This document shows positions 35,890 to 44,715 of a stretch of 64,000 bases of DNA, in pieces. The notes under the pieces are model-generated. The model did not search any database. It was not told the origin of the DNA and saw nothing but the letters and a program-made list of their open reading frames with translations. Position 1 is the stretch's first letter. Each line of letters opens with the position of its first letter. Made by a program: the position numbers and the translations under genes. This DNA is from Nocardia salmonicida NBRC 13393. GTDB taxonomy: Bacteria; Actinomycetota; Actinomycetes; Mycobacteriales; Mycobacteriaceae. The stretch spans positions 186,001 through 250,000 of the forward strand of contig NZ_BDBR01000012.1 of NCBI RefSeq assembly GCF_001613085.1, written 5' to 3'.

Positions 35890-36351
35890 TCAGACGTCGA
35901 GGTCGTGGTTCAGCGGGTGCTGGACGCGGTCGACGATCATCAGGTGGACCTTCGGCGAGACCAGTGGACGCAGTGCGTCGAGCGAATCGACGACCTCGGT
36001 GGTGTAGTCGCCCCAGCTCTGCTCGCCCTTGCCGAGGATCGAGCGCCAGTTCTTCCAGTCCTGGGTCCAGTCGCCGAGCTCGTTGTAGTCCGACCACGCG
36101 GAGGTCTGCTTGTGCACCAGGTAGTTGCCCTTGCGGGTGAGGTAGACCCGGACGGTGTCGATGGCCTTGCGGGTCACCTGACGTGATTCGCCGACCTGTC
36201 GGCCGGCGAAGCGCTGGGTGCGGCCGCCGCCGGGGCCGACCTTGACGATGATCGGGGCGAACCCGTCGGTGTCCTGGTCGGTGGTGTTCGGCTTTGTTGT
36301 GTCGACGACAGCCAGGTCGGTGTCGTGTGTGGGATGGGGTTCGGTGGTCAT
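35890..36351 (-). CDS. EXLDI-family-like small protein
   Basis: A 153-residue soluble protein resembling the actinobacterial EXLDI family, named for a C-terminal E-x-L-D-I; here the end is NHDLDV. The middle contains RVYLTRKGNYLVHKQTSAW and tryptophan-rich DWTQDWKNWRSILG, then YTTEVVDSLDALRPLV. The first ~30 residues are Thr/Asp-rich and disordered. ATG 36351 follows GGAG by six bases. It precedes the MMPL transporter gene. Function is unknown; co-expression suggests it assists or regulates transport. Family assignment is from pattern only. Confidence 0.65.
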   Translation of the reverse strand: MTTEPHPTHDTDLAVVDTTKPNTTDQDTDGFAPIIVKVGPGGGRTQRFAGRQVGESRQVTRKAIDTVRVYLTRKGNYLVHKQTSAWSDYNELGDWTQDWKNWRSILGKGEQSWGDYTTEVVDSLDALRPLVSPKVHLMIVDRVQHPLNHDLDV

Positions 36352-36472
36352 CGATCGCTCCGATTTCGATAAGATAGTGCGCATATGGGCATGGATGTAC
36401 GAGCGGCGTGCCCCTCGTTGCGGGCCGTCGCAGTGGGTCTGTGTCGGTTAGTACGTGTGTTCCGCCTGACTC

Positions 36473-36502
36473 ACTATAAGTAGATGTATACGTATAGATC
36501 AA
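36473..36502 (-). promoter_or_regulatory. Promoter with palindrome in spacer, EXLDI-MMPL operon
   Basis: On the reverse strand TTGATC (36502-36497) and TATAGT (36478-36473) are 18 bases apart, a near-consensus promoter in an unusually AT-rich patch. The perfect palindrome TATACGTATA (36487-36496) fills the spacer, as in repressor-controlled promoters. Confidence 0.6.
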
Positions 36503-36507
36503 GGGGT

Positions 36508-36543
36508 AAAAAAAAGTCCGCACGGATCAGCTCCGCGCGGACT
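36508..36543 (-). terminator. Rho-independent terminator of the small secreted protein gene
   Basis: Bases 36515-36525 pair with 36533-36543 (11 pairs, one G-U) around a seven-base loop. The reverse-strand RNA runs straight into eight U (36515-36508). Confidence 0.88.
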
Positions 36544-36560
36544 GCTACTTCGGGGCCGAA

Positions 36561-36950
36561 CTACAGCTCGTAGACCCCGAACGCCCGGTTCTGGATGCAC
36601 ATCGGCATCACATGAACTCGGTCGGTCCATTCGAATCTGGCTGCCGCCTCGACGGTTTCGCGTTCCGCGATGCACACGCTCGCGGTACCGGGCATGGTCA
36701 GCGGATTGAGCACGGCCAGCGGGATGCCGGCGTGCACGCCGCTGTAGAGGCCGCCACTGAAGCACAACGGCGTGATGGCGATGCCGCGGATGGCGCTCTC
36801 GCGGTCGGCGGCAGCCTGGGCGCCGGGGACGCCGGCGCAGTCGAGGGGGTTCTCGTTCGACGCCTGGGCGGGAACGGTCAAGAGGGTGAATCCGGCCGCA
36901 CAGCCCGCGGCAACGGCCATCAGGGTTCGAGCAAATGTGGTCCTGGTCAT
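36561..36950 (-). CDS. Small secreted protein of unknown function
   Basis: I do not recognise the family. The 129-residue product has a Sec-type signal peptide (basic MTRTTFARTL, hydrophobic core, likely cut after VPAQA near residue 30). The mature part of about 100 residues has four cysteines (NPLDCAG, PLCFSG, SVCIAE, PMCIQN) that could form two disulfides. ATG 36950 is chosen because it begins the signal peptide; a longer frame begins at 36986. It has its own terminator. Codon use looks like that of its neighbours. Confidence 0.75.
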   Translation of the reverse strand: MTRTTFARTLMAVAAGCAAGFTLLTVPAQASNENPLDCAGVPGAQAAADRESAIRGIAITPLCFSGGLYSGVHAGIPLAVLNPLTMPGTASVCIAERETVEAAARFEWTDRVHVMPMCIQNRAFGVYEL

Positions 36951-37025
36951 AGGCGCATTCAAGCACCGGAGATGGTGGGCGCACACAATCTGGGCGGCGT
37001 GTTGGACTTTTGGCCTGTGGGTGGG

Positions 37026-39149
37026 TCAGGTAGGGGTCGCCAGGGCGAAGGGGAGGACCGCGTCGGCGCCGCTGGTGCGTAGGGCGTGGGCGGCGACGGT
37101 CATGGTCCAGCCGGTCTCGGTAAGGGTGTCCACGAGCAGGATCGGCCCGTCGACCCCGGAGAGGTCGGGGACCTCCCACGAGTCGAACAGCCCGGCTACT
37201 CGATGGGCGGAGTTCGCCGCGGAGACCGGCGGCCGATCAGGTCTGGTGTGCAGGGTGCCGAGATCGTCGAGTTTGCCGATCTGGGCCAGACGCGCGGCAA
37301 GGCTGGTGGTGAGCTGGGGGTGGCGGGGGGATTCCAGGGCCAGCACCGAGGTGGGACGGGTGGTCCAGGTCCAGTCGCGGAGCACGGCGATGCAGGCGTC
37401 GAAGACCGCGTCGGGGACCGGTGCGTCGGGGGCGTCGAGCAGGGCTCGTAAACGCATGCCCCAGCCGAGGTCGGTGAGTCGGCCGAGTACCCGGCCGGTT
37501 TCGGCGCCGCCGGAGATCTTGCCCGACAACGGGATTCCCAATTTCGCCATGCCGCTCGGCCACTGCTTGCGGGGTGCGAGGTCGAGGCCGGGTCGGTCGA
37601 GGCGGGCTCGGGTGGCGGCGATCGCGGCGTCGTCGACGGTGGTGTCGGCGCGTGTGCCGGTGCAGTTGTCGCAGCGGCCGCAATCGAGTTCCGCTGTCGC
37701 CAGCCCGGCGAGGCCGGGGTCGTCGAGTTGACGGCGCAGGAAGGTCATCCGGCAGGTAGACGTCGACTGGTAGTCGATCATCGCCTGTTGTTCGGCGTCG
37801 CGTGCCGCGGCCAAGCCCTCGTAGCGCTCGGTGTCGTAGGTCCAGTCCTGGCCGGTCGAGAGCCACCCACCGCGCACCCGACGCACGGCACCGTCGACAT
37901 CGAGCACCTTGAGCACCATCTCGAGCCGCGATCGGTTCAGCTCGACGAGCGGTTCGAGCGCCACCGTCGACATCGCCCTGTCGGTGTCCAGCGCGGCGAG
38001 CACCGAACGCACGATGTGCTCACGCGGGAAGGCCACGGACGCGAAGTAGCTCCAGATCCGCGCGTCCTCGGGGCCGGGCAGCAGGACGACCTCGGCCCGC
38101 TCGGTGCCGCGGCCCGCACGACCGACCTGCTGGTAGTAGGCGATCGGCGAGGACGGGGCCCCGACATGAACGACGAAACCGAGATCGGGCTTGTCGAAGC
38201 CCATCCCGAGCGCCGACGTCGCGATCAATGCTTTGACCTCGTTGTTCAGCAGCGCGGCTTCGAGCAGCTCACGTTCGGCGGGGTCGGTCTGGCCGGTGTA
38301 GGCGGCGACGGTGTGGCCGTGTGAATTCAGCAGGTCGGCCAGATCGTTGGCCGCGGCGACGGTGAGGCAGTAGATGATGCCCGAACCCGGCATCCGGGTG
38401 AGCTGTTCACCCAGCCACGCCGTGCGCTGCACCGCGTCGTCGAACCGCACCACCGACAGGTGCAGCGACTCGCGATCCAGCGTGCCGCGCAACACCAGCG
38501 TGTCGGTGCCGATCTGTCCGGCCACATCGGTGACCACCCGGTCGTTGGCGGTCGCGGTAGTCGCCAGCACCGGCACATCGGATCCCAGGTCGGCGATCAG
38601 CGTGCGAATGCGGCGGTAATCGGGCCGGAAGTCGTGCCCCCAGTCCGACACACAGTGCGCCTCGTCGATGACGACCAGCCCGGCGTCGGCGGCCAGACGC
38701 GGCAGCACCTGATCGCGAAAGTCGGGATTGTTCAACCGTTCCGGACTCACCAACAGCACATCGACCTCGCCGTCGGCCACGCGCTGATGGATCTCGTCCC
38801 ACTCGGTGACATTGCCCGAGTTGATCGTGGCCGCCACCACCCCGGCCCGCTCGGCGGCCGCCACCTGGTTGCGCATCAACGCCAGCAGCGGCGACACGAT
38901 CACCGTCGGCCCCCGCCCCGCCCCCCGCAAGAGCTTGGCCGCGATGAAATACACCGCCGACTTTCCCCACCCGGTCCGCTGCACCACCAGCGCCCGCCTG
39001 CGCTGCACCACCAGCGCTTCGATCGCGATCCACTGATCCTCCCGCAACCGCGCGTCGGGCCCGGCGAGCTCACGGAGCAGCTCCTCGGCTCGTTCGCGCA
39101 GGTCAGGAGCCGTCAGGTCGAGCACATCGTTGCCTGCGGGTGAGGTCAT
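37026..39149 (-). CDS. recQ: RecQ-family helicase with phosphoribosyltransferase-like tail
   Basis: ATP-dependent 3'-5' DNA helicase. The 707-residue protein has Walker A VVQRTGWGKSAVYF near residue 51, the DEAH box VIDEAHCVSDWGHDFRPDY near 156, motif IV-VI (ALIATSALGMGFDKPDLGFV, YYQQVGRAGRGTE near 340) and a zinc-binding set STCRM...CGRCDNC near 475-505. The last ~45 residues, with ILLVDTLTETGWTMTVAAHAL, look like a phosphoribosyltransferase loop, an arrangement seen in some actinobacterial RecQ proteins. HRDC is not evident. ATG 39149 is the best start; the 84 upstream in-frame residues look non-coding. Confidence 0.9.
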   Translation of the reverse strand: MTSPAGNDVLDLTAPDLRERAEELLRELAGPDARLREDQWIAIEALVVQRRRALVVQRTGWGKSAVYFIAAKLLRGAGRGPTVIVSPLLALMRNQVAAAERAGVVAATINSGNVTEWDEIHQRVADGEVDVLLVSPERLNNPDFRDQVLPRLAADAGLVVIDEAHCVSDWGHDFRPDYRRIRTLIADLGSDVPVLATTATANDRVVTDVAGQIGTDTLVLRGTLDRESLHLSVVRFDDAVQRTAWLGEQLTRMPGSGIIYCLTVAAANDLADLLNSHGHTVAAYTGQTDPAERELLEAALLNNEVKALIATSALGMGFDKPDLGFVVHVGAPSSPIAYYQQVGRAGRGTERAEVVLLPGPEDARIWSYFASVAFPREHIVRSVLAALDTDRAMSTVALEPLVELNRSRLEMVLKVLDVDGAVRRVRGGWLSTGQDWTYDTERYEGLAAARDAEQQAMIDYQSTSTCRMTFLRRQLDDPGLAGLATAELDCGRCDNCTGTRADTTVDDAAIAATRARLDRPGLDLAPRKQWPSGMAKLGIPLSGKISGGAETGRVLGRLTDLGWGMRLRALLDAPDAPVPDAVFDACIAVLRDWTWTTRPTSVLALESPRHPQLTTSLAARLAQIGKLDDLGTLHTRPDRPPVSAANSAHRVAGLFDSWEVPDLSGVDGPILLVDTLTETGWTMTVAAHALRTSGADAVLPFALATPT

Positions 39150-39317
39150 GCGCCTATCGTGCCGCACCCCTCCGACAGGTTCGATCGGCAACACAGACAG
39201 GGGGCGTGCACGGGGCTGGCAGGATGGCCACATCTGGTTTCGCGGGGAGTGACGAAGCGATCGGGGAATTCGGTATGACGGGCCGCACAATCGACTCGTC
39301 GCGATGGTGTCGCCAGC

Positions 39318-39599
39318 GTGATGGTGCTCAATCACGCTGCCGCCCGGTTCGCGGCTTGGGCGTGGTACTCGCCTGATGTCATAGGAGTCGACCGGAAGCA
39401 CACCATCGCGGCTCGCGTTGCTCGTTGGACCCCGCCACCAGAGAAAGCAGGGCGTTATGGCGCCCTGCGGAAGCCGTGGACAGCAGCAGACGACGGCGTC
39501 GTCTTGGAGTTCGGGTCGGCGGAAGCCGCTGAGCTGCTGGGCCGCACCGTTTCCAGCGTGTCGGCGCGGCGTCGGCGACTGCGGAATGGTGCTGCTTGA
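39318..39599 (+). CDS. Small Myb/SANT-like helix-turn-helix protein (tentative)
   Basis: A 93-residue frame in the gap between recQ and rbsK. The second half reads RKPWTAADDGVVLEFG, then AAELLGRTVSSVSARRRRLR, a tryptophan-led three-helix pattern like the Myb/SANT-type DNA-binding units of phage and actinobacterial regulators. The N-terminal half has no clear features and the start is uncertain; no ribosome binding site or -10 is convincing. It converges on rbsK (18 bases between the ends). It may be a real small regulator or a remnant of a larger gene. Confidence 0.42.
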   Translation: MMVLNHAAARFAAWAWYSPDVIGVDRKHTIAARVARWTPPPEKAGRYGALRKPWTAADDGVVLEFGSAEAAELLGRTVSSVSARRRRLRNGAA

Positions 39600-39617
39600 C
39601 TCTGTGGGCTTCCTCGG

Positions 39618-40493
39618 TCACTCGCCGTGTAGCGCTGCCGTAATTTCTTCGCGATCGGGGATCGACGAGCTGGCTCCGAGGCGGGTGGTCGCCAGTGCGC
39701 CGGTGGTGTTCGCCCAGTTCAGTGCGGTAGTCGGGCCCTGGTTCCAGGTAGCGGCCAGTCCGCCGGTGAACGCGTCACCGGCGCCCGTCGTGTCGACTAC
39801 ATCGACGGCGAGTCCCGTGACGGAGAGCTCGGTCCCGTCCTCGCCGCGATACACCGCCCCGTCACCGCCGAGCGTGCGCACCACGTGCGCGACCTGGGCC
39901 AGCTCAGCCGAATACTGTTCGTACTCTAGGGAATTCACGATCGCGAGGTCGACGGCAGTCCACAGTTCGGTGGGCAACGGCTGAACCGGCGAGGGATTCA
40001 GGGCGACGACCGTGCCCGACGCGCGAGCATGTCGAGCGGCGGCGAGCACGGTGTCGATCGGAATCTCCAACTGGCACAACAGGATGTCGGCCGCCGCGAT
40101 CGCCGCGAGTTCGGCGGCCGTTGGATCGGTCACCCGGCCGTTGGCTCCCGCCACCACGATGATGCTGTTCTCGCCGGTGTCGTCGACGATGATCGAGGCG
40201 ATCCCGCTGGCACCGTCGACCCTGCGAACAAGGGAGGTATCGATGCCCGCGTCCGACAGCGTCATCGTCAGTTCCGCCCCGAACGCGTCATCGCCGATCG
40301 CACCGAGAAACCGCACCCGCGCCCCGGACCGTGCCGCCGCGATCGCCTGATTCGCACCCTTCCCGCCGGGCACCGTCGCGAACTCGGTCCCGAGCACCGT
40401 CTCGCCCGGTGCGGGCCTGCGCGAGACAGTCGTGACCAGGTCCATGTTGACGCTGCCCAGCACGACGACGGTCGGCGAATCTGTGCGATCCAT
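39618..40493 (-). CDS. rbsK: Ribokinase
   Basis: Phosphorylates ribose to ribose-5-phosphate. The 291-residue PfkB-family protein has VVVLGSVNMDLVTTVSRRP at the start, the sugar-binding TVPGGKGANQAIAAARSG near residue 36 and the catalytic base region VVDTTGAGDAFTGGLAATW near 238. ATG 40493 has a -10 (TAGATT) seven bases upstream and no ribosome binding site. No ribose transporter is adjacent. It is divergent from proA with a DnaA-box match in between. Confidence 0.93.
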   Translation of the reverse strand: MDRTDSPTVVVLGSVNMDLVTTVSRRPAPGETVLGTEFATVPGGKGANQAIAAARSGARVRFLGAIGDDAFGAELTMTLSDAGIDTSLVRRVDGASGIASIIVDDTGENSIIVVAGANGRVTDPTAAELAAIAAADILLCQLEIPIDTVLAAARHARASGTVVALNPSPVQPLPTELWTAVDLAIVNSLEYEQYSAELAQVAHVVRTLGGDGAVYRGEDGTELSVTGLAVDVVDTTGAGDAFTGGLAATWNQGPTTALNWANTTGALATTRLGASSSIPDREEITAALHGE

Positions 40494-40500
40494 AGCGCTG

Positions 40501-40506
40501 AATCTA
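40501..40506 (-). promoter_or_regulatory. Leaderless -10 (TAGATT) of rbsK
   Basis: On the reverse strand TAGATT ends seven bases before ATG 40493. Confidence 0.5.
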
Positions 40507-40574
40507 GCCGTGACGGCGCCACCCGACCTGCGGGGCGGCGGTATGGATATCGGCGCCGACAGCTCCGCCGAACC

Positions 40575-40583
40575 TGTGGATAA
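40575..40583 (-). promoter_or_regulatory. DnaA box between rbsK and proA
   Basis: TGTGGATAA on the + strand is TTATCCACA on the reverse strand, an exact match to the DnaA-box consensus, in the 173-base divergent intergenic region. Confidence 0.55.
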
Positions 40584-40653
40584 CTCGGTCCCGCCGCCGG
40601 TCGGAGCCGTATTCCGCGCGGCGGGCGGCGTCGAGTGCGCGCGGCGGACTGCG

Positions 40654-40659
40654 TACGCT
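40654..40659 (+). promoter_or_regulatory. Leaderless -10 (TACGCT) of proA
   Basis: TACGCT ends seven bases before ATG 40667; no Shine-Dalgarno sequence. Confidence 0.5.
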
Positions 40660-40666
40660 GATACCC

Positions 40667-41932
40667 ATGACGGTAGAAGTGACCCCCGAGCTGGACATCC
40701 GCGCAGCGGTGCACGACGCCGCCCGCAGGGCTCGCGTCGCGTCCCGTGTGCTGGCTCAGCTGACCACGGCGCAGAAGAACGACGCACTGCACGCGGCGGC
40801 CGACGCCCTGCTCGCCGCCGCCGATCGCGTGCTCGCGGCCAATGCCGCCGACATCGCGACCGCGCAAGCCGCCGGTACCGAGGAGAATCTGCTCGACCGG
40901 CTGCGGCTCACCGAAGCCCGCATCGACGGCATCGCCTCGGGTCTGCGTCAGGTCGCCACGCTGCCCGATCCGGTCGGCGTCATCGTGCGCGGCTCCACCC
41001 TGCCCAACGGCCTCGAGATCCGCCAGACCCGTGTTCCGCTCGGCGTGGTCGGCATGGTCTACGAGGCACGGCCCAATGTCACCGTCGACGCCTTCGGCCT
41101 CGCCCTCAAGTCGGGCAACGCGGCGCTGCTGCGTGGGTCGTCCTCGGCCGCGAACTCCAACGCGGCGCTGGTCGAGGTATTGCGCGAAGCCCTTGTCGTC
41201 CAGGGCGTCCCGGCCGACGCCGTGCAGCTGCTGCCCAGCAACGACCGCTCCAGCGTCACCCACCTGATCCAGGCCCGCGGCCTCGTCGACGTGGTGATCC
41301 CGCGCGGCGGTGCCGGCCTGATCAACGCCGTCGTCCGCGACGCGCAGGTGCCCACCATCGAGACCGGCACCGGCAACTGCCACGTCTACGTGCATGCTGC
41401 CGCCGACCTGGACATGGCCGAGGCCATCGTGCTCAATGCCAAGACCCGCCGTCCCAGCGTCTGCAATGCCGCCGAGACCGTACTCATCGACGCCGCCGTC
41501 GCCGAGACCGCGCTGCCCCGCCTCAGCAAGGCACTCGACGACGCGGGCGTCACCATCCACGGTGATCTGCCCGGTCAGGTCCCGGCCACCGATGCCGACT
41601 GGGGTGAGGAGTACCTCACCATGGATATCGCGCTGAAGGTCGTCGACGACCTCGATGCCGCCGTCGAGCACATCAACACCTGGGGGACCGGCCACACCGA
41701 GGCCATCGTCACCGCCGACCTGGCCGCCGCTCGCGAGTTCACCGCTCGCGTGGACGCCGCCGCGGTGATGGTGAACGCGTCCACCGCGTTCACCGACGGC
41801 GAGCAGTTCGGCTTCGGCGCCGAGATCGGCATCTCCACCCAGAAGCTGCATGCCCGCGGCCCGATGGCACTGCCCGAACTCACCTCCACGAAGTGGATCG
41901 TGTGGGGCGACGGCCAGACTCGGCCGGTGTGA
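40667..41932 (+). CDS. proA: Glutamate-5-semialdehyde dehydrogenase (gamma-glutamyl phosphate reductase)
   Basis: Second step of proline synthesis: reduces gamma-glutamyl phosphate with NADPH. The 421-residue protein belongs to the aldehyde dehydrogenase fold, with [20 protein letters not shown] near residue 124, the active-site cysteine in [16 protein letters not shown] near 266 and [12 protein letters not shown] near 343. It pairs with proB at 27.7 kb, although the two are not adjacent. It ends two bases before the MoxR start, so the three genes to 44201 may be one unit. Confidence 0.96.
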   Translation: MTVEVTPELDIRAAVHDAARRARVASRVLAQLTTAQKNDALHAAADALLAAADRVLAANAADIATAQAAGTEENLLDRLRLTEARIDGIASGLRQVATLPDPVGVIVRGSTLPNGLEIRQTRVPLGVVGMVYEARPNVTVDAFGLALKSGNAALLRGSSSAANSNAALVEVLREALVVQGVPADAVQLLPSNDRSSVTHLIQARGLVDVVIPRGGAGLINAVVRDAQVPTIETGTGNCHVYVHAAADLDMAEAIVLNAKTRRPSVCNAAETVLIDAAVAETALPRLSKALDDAGVTIHGDLPGQVPATDADWGEEYLTMDIALKVVDDLDAAVEHINTWGTGHTEAIVTADLAAAREFTARVDAAAVMVNASTAFTDGEQFGFGAEIGISTQKLHARGPMALPELTSTKWIVWGDGQTRPV

Positions 41933-41934
41933 TC

Positions 41935-42807
41935 ATGACTCTCGTACAGGATCCGATCTTCACCTCGGTCGACGATGTCATCGACCGGCTCGCGACCACC
42001 GGCTACCTGGCCGACAAGGCAACGGCCACGTCGGTCTTCCTCGCCGATCGGCTGGGTAAGCCGCTGCTCATCGAAGGCCCGGCCGGTGTCGGCAAGACCG
42101 AACTGTCGCGAGCGGTGGCCCAGGTCGCCGACGCCGAACTGGTTCGCCTGCAGTGTTACGAAGGCGTCGACGAAGCCCGCGCGCTCTACGAGTGGAACCA
42201 CGCCAAGCAGATCTTGCGAATTCAGGCGTCGAGTGAAAACGATTGGGCCGAAACCAAAGCCGACGTCTTCACCGAGGAATTCCTGCTCTCGCGCCCGTTG
42301 CTCACCGCCATCCGCCGTACCGAGCCGACGGTGCTGCTGATCGATGAGACCGACAAGGCCGATGTCGAGATCGAGGGTCTGCTGCTCGAGGTGCTCAGCG
42401 ATTTCGCGGTGACCGTGCCCGAACTGGGCACCATCACCGCCACCCGCAAGCCGTTCGTGGTGCTCACCTCGAACGCCACCAGGGAACTGTCGGAGGCGCT
42501 CAAACGCCGCTGCCTGTACCTGCACCTGGACTTCCCCGACGAAGACCTCGAGCGTCGAATCCTGGCCAGCCGCGTACCGGAACTCCCGAACACCGTGGCC
42601 GAGCAACTGGTGCGGGTCGTGCACGTGCTGCGCGGCATGCAACTCAAGAAGCTGCCCTCGGTGGCCGAAACGATCGACTGGGGCAACACCTTGCTCGCCC
42701 TCGGCGCCGCCGATCTCGACGACGCGACCGTGCGCGCCACGCTCGGCGTGGTGCTCAAACACCGCAGCGATCACCAGCGCGCGCTGGCCGAGCTGAAACT
42801 GGCCTGA
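41935..42807 (+). CDS. MoxR-family AAA+ ATPase
   Basis: Chaperone-like ATPase that usually works with a von Willebrand A partner to mature or activate other proteins. The 290-residue product has Walker A LLIEGPAGVGKTELSRAVAQ near residue 44, Walker B TVLLIDETDKADVEIEGLLL near 130, sensor 1 VVLTSNATRELSEALKRRCL near 175 and a helical lid. ATG 41935 lies right after the proA stop. It is followed two bases on by the VWA gene, as in the Rv2426c-Rv2425c pair and in CoxD-CoxE. The client is unknown. Confidence 0.92.
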   Translation: MTLVQDPIFTSVDDVIDRLATTGYLADKATATSVFLADRLGKPLLIEGPAGVGKTELSRAVAQVADAELVRLQCYEGVDEARALYEWNHAKQILRIQASSENDWAETKADVFTEEFLLSRPLLTAIRRTEPTVLLIDETDKADVEIEGLLLEVLSDFAVTVPELGTITATRKPFVVLTSNATRELSEALKRRCLYLHLDFPDEDLERRILASRVPELPNTVAEQLVRVVHVLRGMQLKKLPSVAETIDWGNTLLALGAADLDDATVRATLGVVLKHRSDHQRALAELKLA

Positions 42808-42809
42808 TC

Positions 42810-44201
42810 ATGACCGCACCGGCACCACACGGAATCGGCGGCCACGTCGCCGGTTTCGTCGGTGCGCTCCGGGCCCGTGGCGTGCCGGTCGGCCCGTCGG
42901 AAACCGTCGACGCCGGCCGGGTGTTGACCGTATTGGACCTGCTCGATCGTGAGGCCGTGCGCGAGGGGCTGGCCTGCGCGCTGCTGCGCAGACCCACCCA
43001 TCGCGCCACCTTCGACGGGCTGTTCGACCTGTGGTTCCCCGTTGCCGTCGGTGATCGCACCGGCGAGGCTCCAGACCTGCCGCGCACCCCCGACGGGCAG
43101 GTCGACCTCGCCGCGCTACGCGAGCAACTGGCCGAGTTGCTCGCCGCCGAGGACAGCGGCCCCCAACAGCAATTGCTCGCCGGGCAGATAGTCGAGCAAC
43201 TCGGGCAATACCAGTCGGCGCGCGGGCCGTCGTTCTCCGCGTACCAGGCGCTCAAAGACGTTGCGCCCCAGTCCTTGCTCGCCAAGATACTCGCGGGTCT
43301 CGGCCTGCCGCCGGATGCGAGTGAGCGAGACACCGAGGTCGCCCGTCGCGTCGCCAGGGAACGCATCGCGGGGTTCCGGGCCAGCGTGGAAGCCGAGACC
43401 AACCGGCGGGTGGCCGAGCAGATCGGGCGCGAACGCGTCGCGACCTATGGCGTCGCCCGCCAGGCCGAGGACGCCGACTTCCTCCGTGCTTCCGAACGCG
43501 AGCTCACCGAATTGCGGCGCGGCACTCAGCGTTTGGCTCGGATCCTGGCCTCCCGACTGGCGGTGCGGCGCAAACGGGCCAGGCGCGGCGAGATCGATCT
43601 GCGCAAAACCCTGCGCGCGTCGATGTCGACCGGTGGGGTGCCGATCGACCTGGTGAACCGTAAACCTCGCCCCGGCCGACCGGAACTGGTGCTGCTGTGC
43701 GATATCTCGGGCTCGGTGGCCGGGTTCAGTAACTTCACGCTGCTGCTGGTGAGCGCGTTACGTGAGCAGTTCTCGCGGGTGCGGATCTTCGCCTTCGTCG
43801 ACCGCACCGACGAGGTCACCGGTTTCTTCGAGCCGTACGCCGGCCTCGACGATGTGATGACCCGGATCTTCACCGAGTCGCGCATCATCGACGCCGACGG
43901 GCATTCCGATTACGGCTACGCGCTGACCAGTTTCGCCGAGAACTTCGGCGAAGCCGTCACCAGCCGTAGCTCGCTGCTGGTCCTCGGCGACGGCCGCACC
44001 AACTATCGCAACCCGCAACTGGACACGCTGCGCGAACTGGTCGGTACCGCCCGGCACGCGCACTGGCTCAATCCCGAACCCAAGAATCTCTGGGGGACAG
44101 GCGATTCGGCGGCTCGCGACTACGGTTCGGTGATCGAGATGCACGAATGTCGATCAGCTCGGCAGCTGACCGAGGTGGTCTCCAGGTTGTTGCCCGTCTG
44201 A
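42810..44201 (+). CDS. VWA-domain protein, CoxE-like
   Basis: Partner of the MoxR ATPase just upstream. Of 463 residues, the N-terminal half is helical and charged, with long Arg/Glu stretches (RRVARERIAGFRASVEAE) that may form coiled coil. The C-terminal ~190 residues are a von Willebrand factor A domain whose metal-binding MIDAS site is visible as LVLLCDISGSVAGFS near 291, with later TRIFTESRIIDADGHSDYG and LLVLGDGRTNYRNP. The length and domain order match the CoxE-like/DUF58-neighbour family. It overlaps no neighbour; the MmcQ/YjbR gene begins 11 bases on. Confidence 0.9.
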   Translation: MTAPAPHGIGGHVAGFVGALRARGVPVGPSETVDAGRVLTVLDLLDREAVREGLACALLRRPTHRATFDGLFDLWFPVAVGDRTGEAPDLPRTPDGQVDLAALREQLAELLAAEDSGPQQQLLAGQIVEQLGQYQSARGPSFSAYQALKDVAPQSLLAKILAGLGLPPDASERDTEVARRVARERIAGFRASVEAETNRRVAEQIGRERVATYGVARQAEDADFLRASERELTELRRGTQRLARILASRLAVRRKRARRGEIDLRKTLRASMSTGGVPIDLVNRKPRPGRPELVLLCDISGSVAGFSNFTLLLVSALREQFSRVRIFAFVDRTDEVTGFFEPYAGLDDVMTRIFTESRIIDADGHSDYGYALTSFAENFGEAVTSRSSLLVLGDGRTNYRNPQLDTLRELVGTARHAHWLNPEPKNLWGTGDSAARDYGSVIEMHECRSARQLTEVVSRLLPV

Positions 44202-44212
44202 AGGAGCTGGCG

Positions 44213-44554
44213 ATGAGTGTTGACGTCTTGGCCTACTGCCTGGCGAAACCGGGTGCCTGGGAAGACGAGCCATGGGAGGGCGACACCGTCGCCAAGGTCG
44301 GCGACAAAGTGTTCGCGTTCCTCGGTGCGGGCACGTCGATCGGCCTCAAATGCGGCCGCGACCGCACCGAAGCCGACGAGTTGGTCAGCATCTACCCCGC
44401 CGATGTCACCGCGTCGGCCTACATCGGCCGCTACGGCTGGAACAGCATTCGCGTCGGCGGCGCGGTCCCCGACGACGAACTGCGCGAGCTGATCGATGCC
44501 TCCTACGACGCGGTCGTCGCCAAACTCCCGAAAGCGAAGCGCCCCACTGCCTGA
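44213..44554 (+). CDS. MmcQ/YjbR family protein
   Basis: A 113-residue protein of the MmcQ/YjbR (DUF419) family, a small fold of the double-wing type whose role is not established. Signs are the start DVLAYCLAKPGAWEDEPW, VAKVGDKVFAFLGA, SIGLKCGRDRTEADEL and the end GWNSIRVGGAVPDDELRELIDASYDAVVA. AAGGAG lies six to seven bases before ATG 44213. It is probably expressed with the MoxR-VWA pair, which it follows by 11 bases. A 161-base gap follows. Confidence 0.88.
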   Translation: MSVDVLAYCLAKPGAWEDEPWEGDTVAKVGDKVFAFLGAGTSIGLKCGRDRTEADELVSIYPADVTASAYIGRYGWNSIRVGGAVPDDELRELIDASYDAVVAKLPKAKRPTA

Positions 44555-44715
44555 GCTTTTCAGCCGACGTTAAGCGCCTCACATGGCACCACAACGAAGA
44601 TCACGCCCATGCTGGCAGGGGCGTCGCGCGACGACGAGCGATCCGATCGACGGATATCGGACGTAGGGAAGGTGCGATCGGGTCATTCCCTCACCGGCTG
44701 GGCGTGGTTCGCTCG

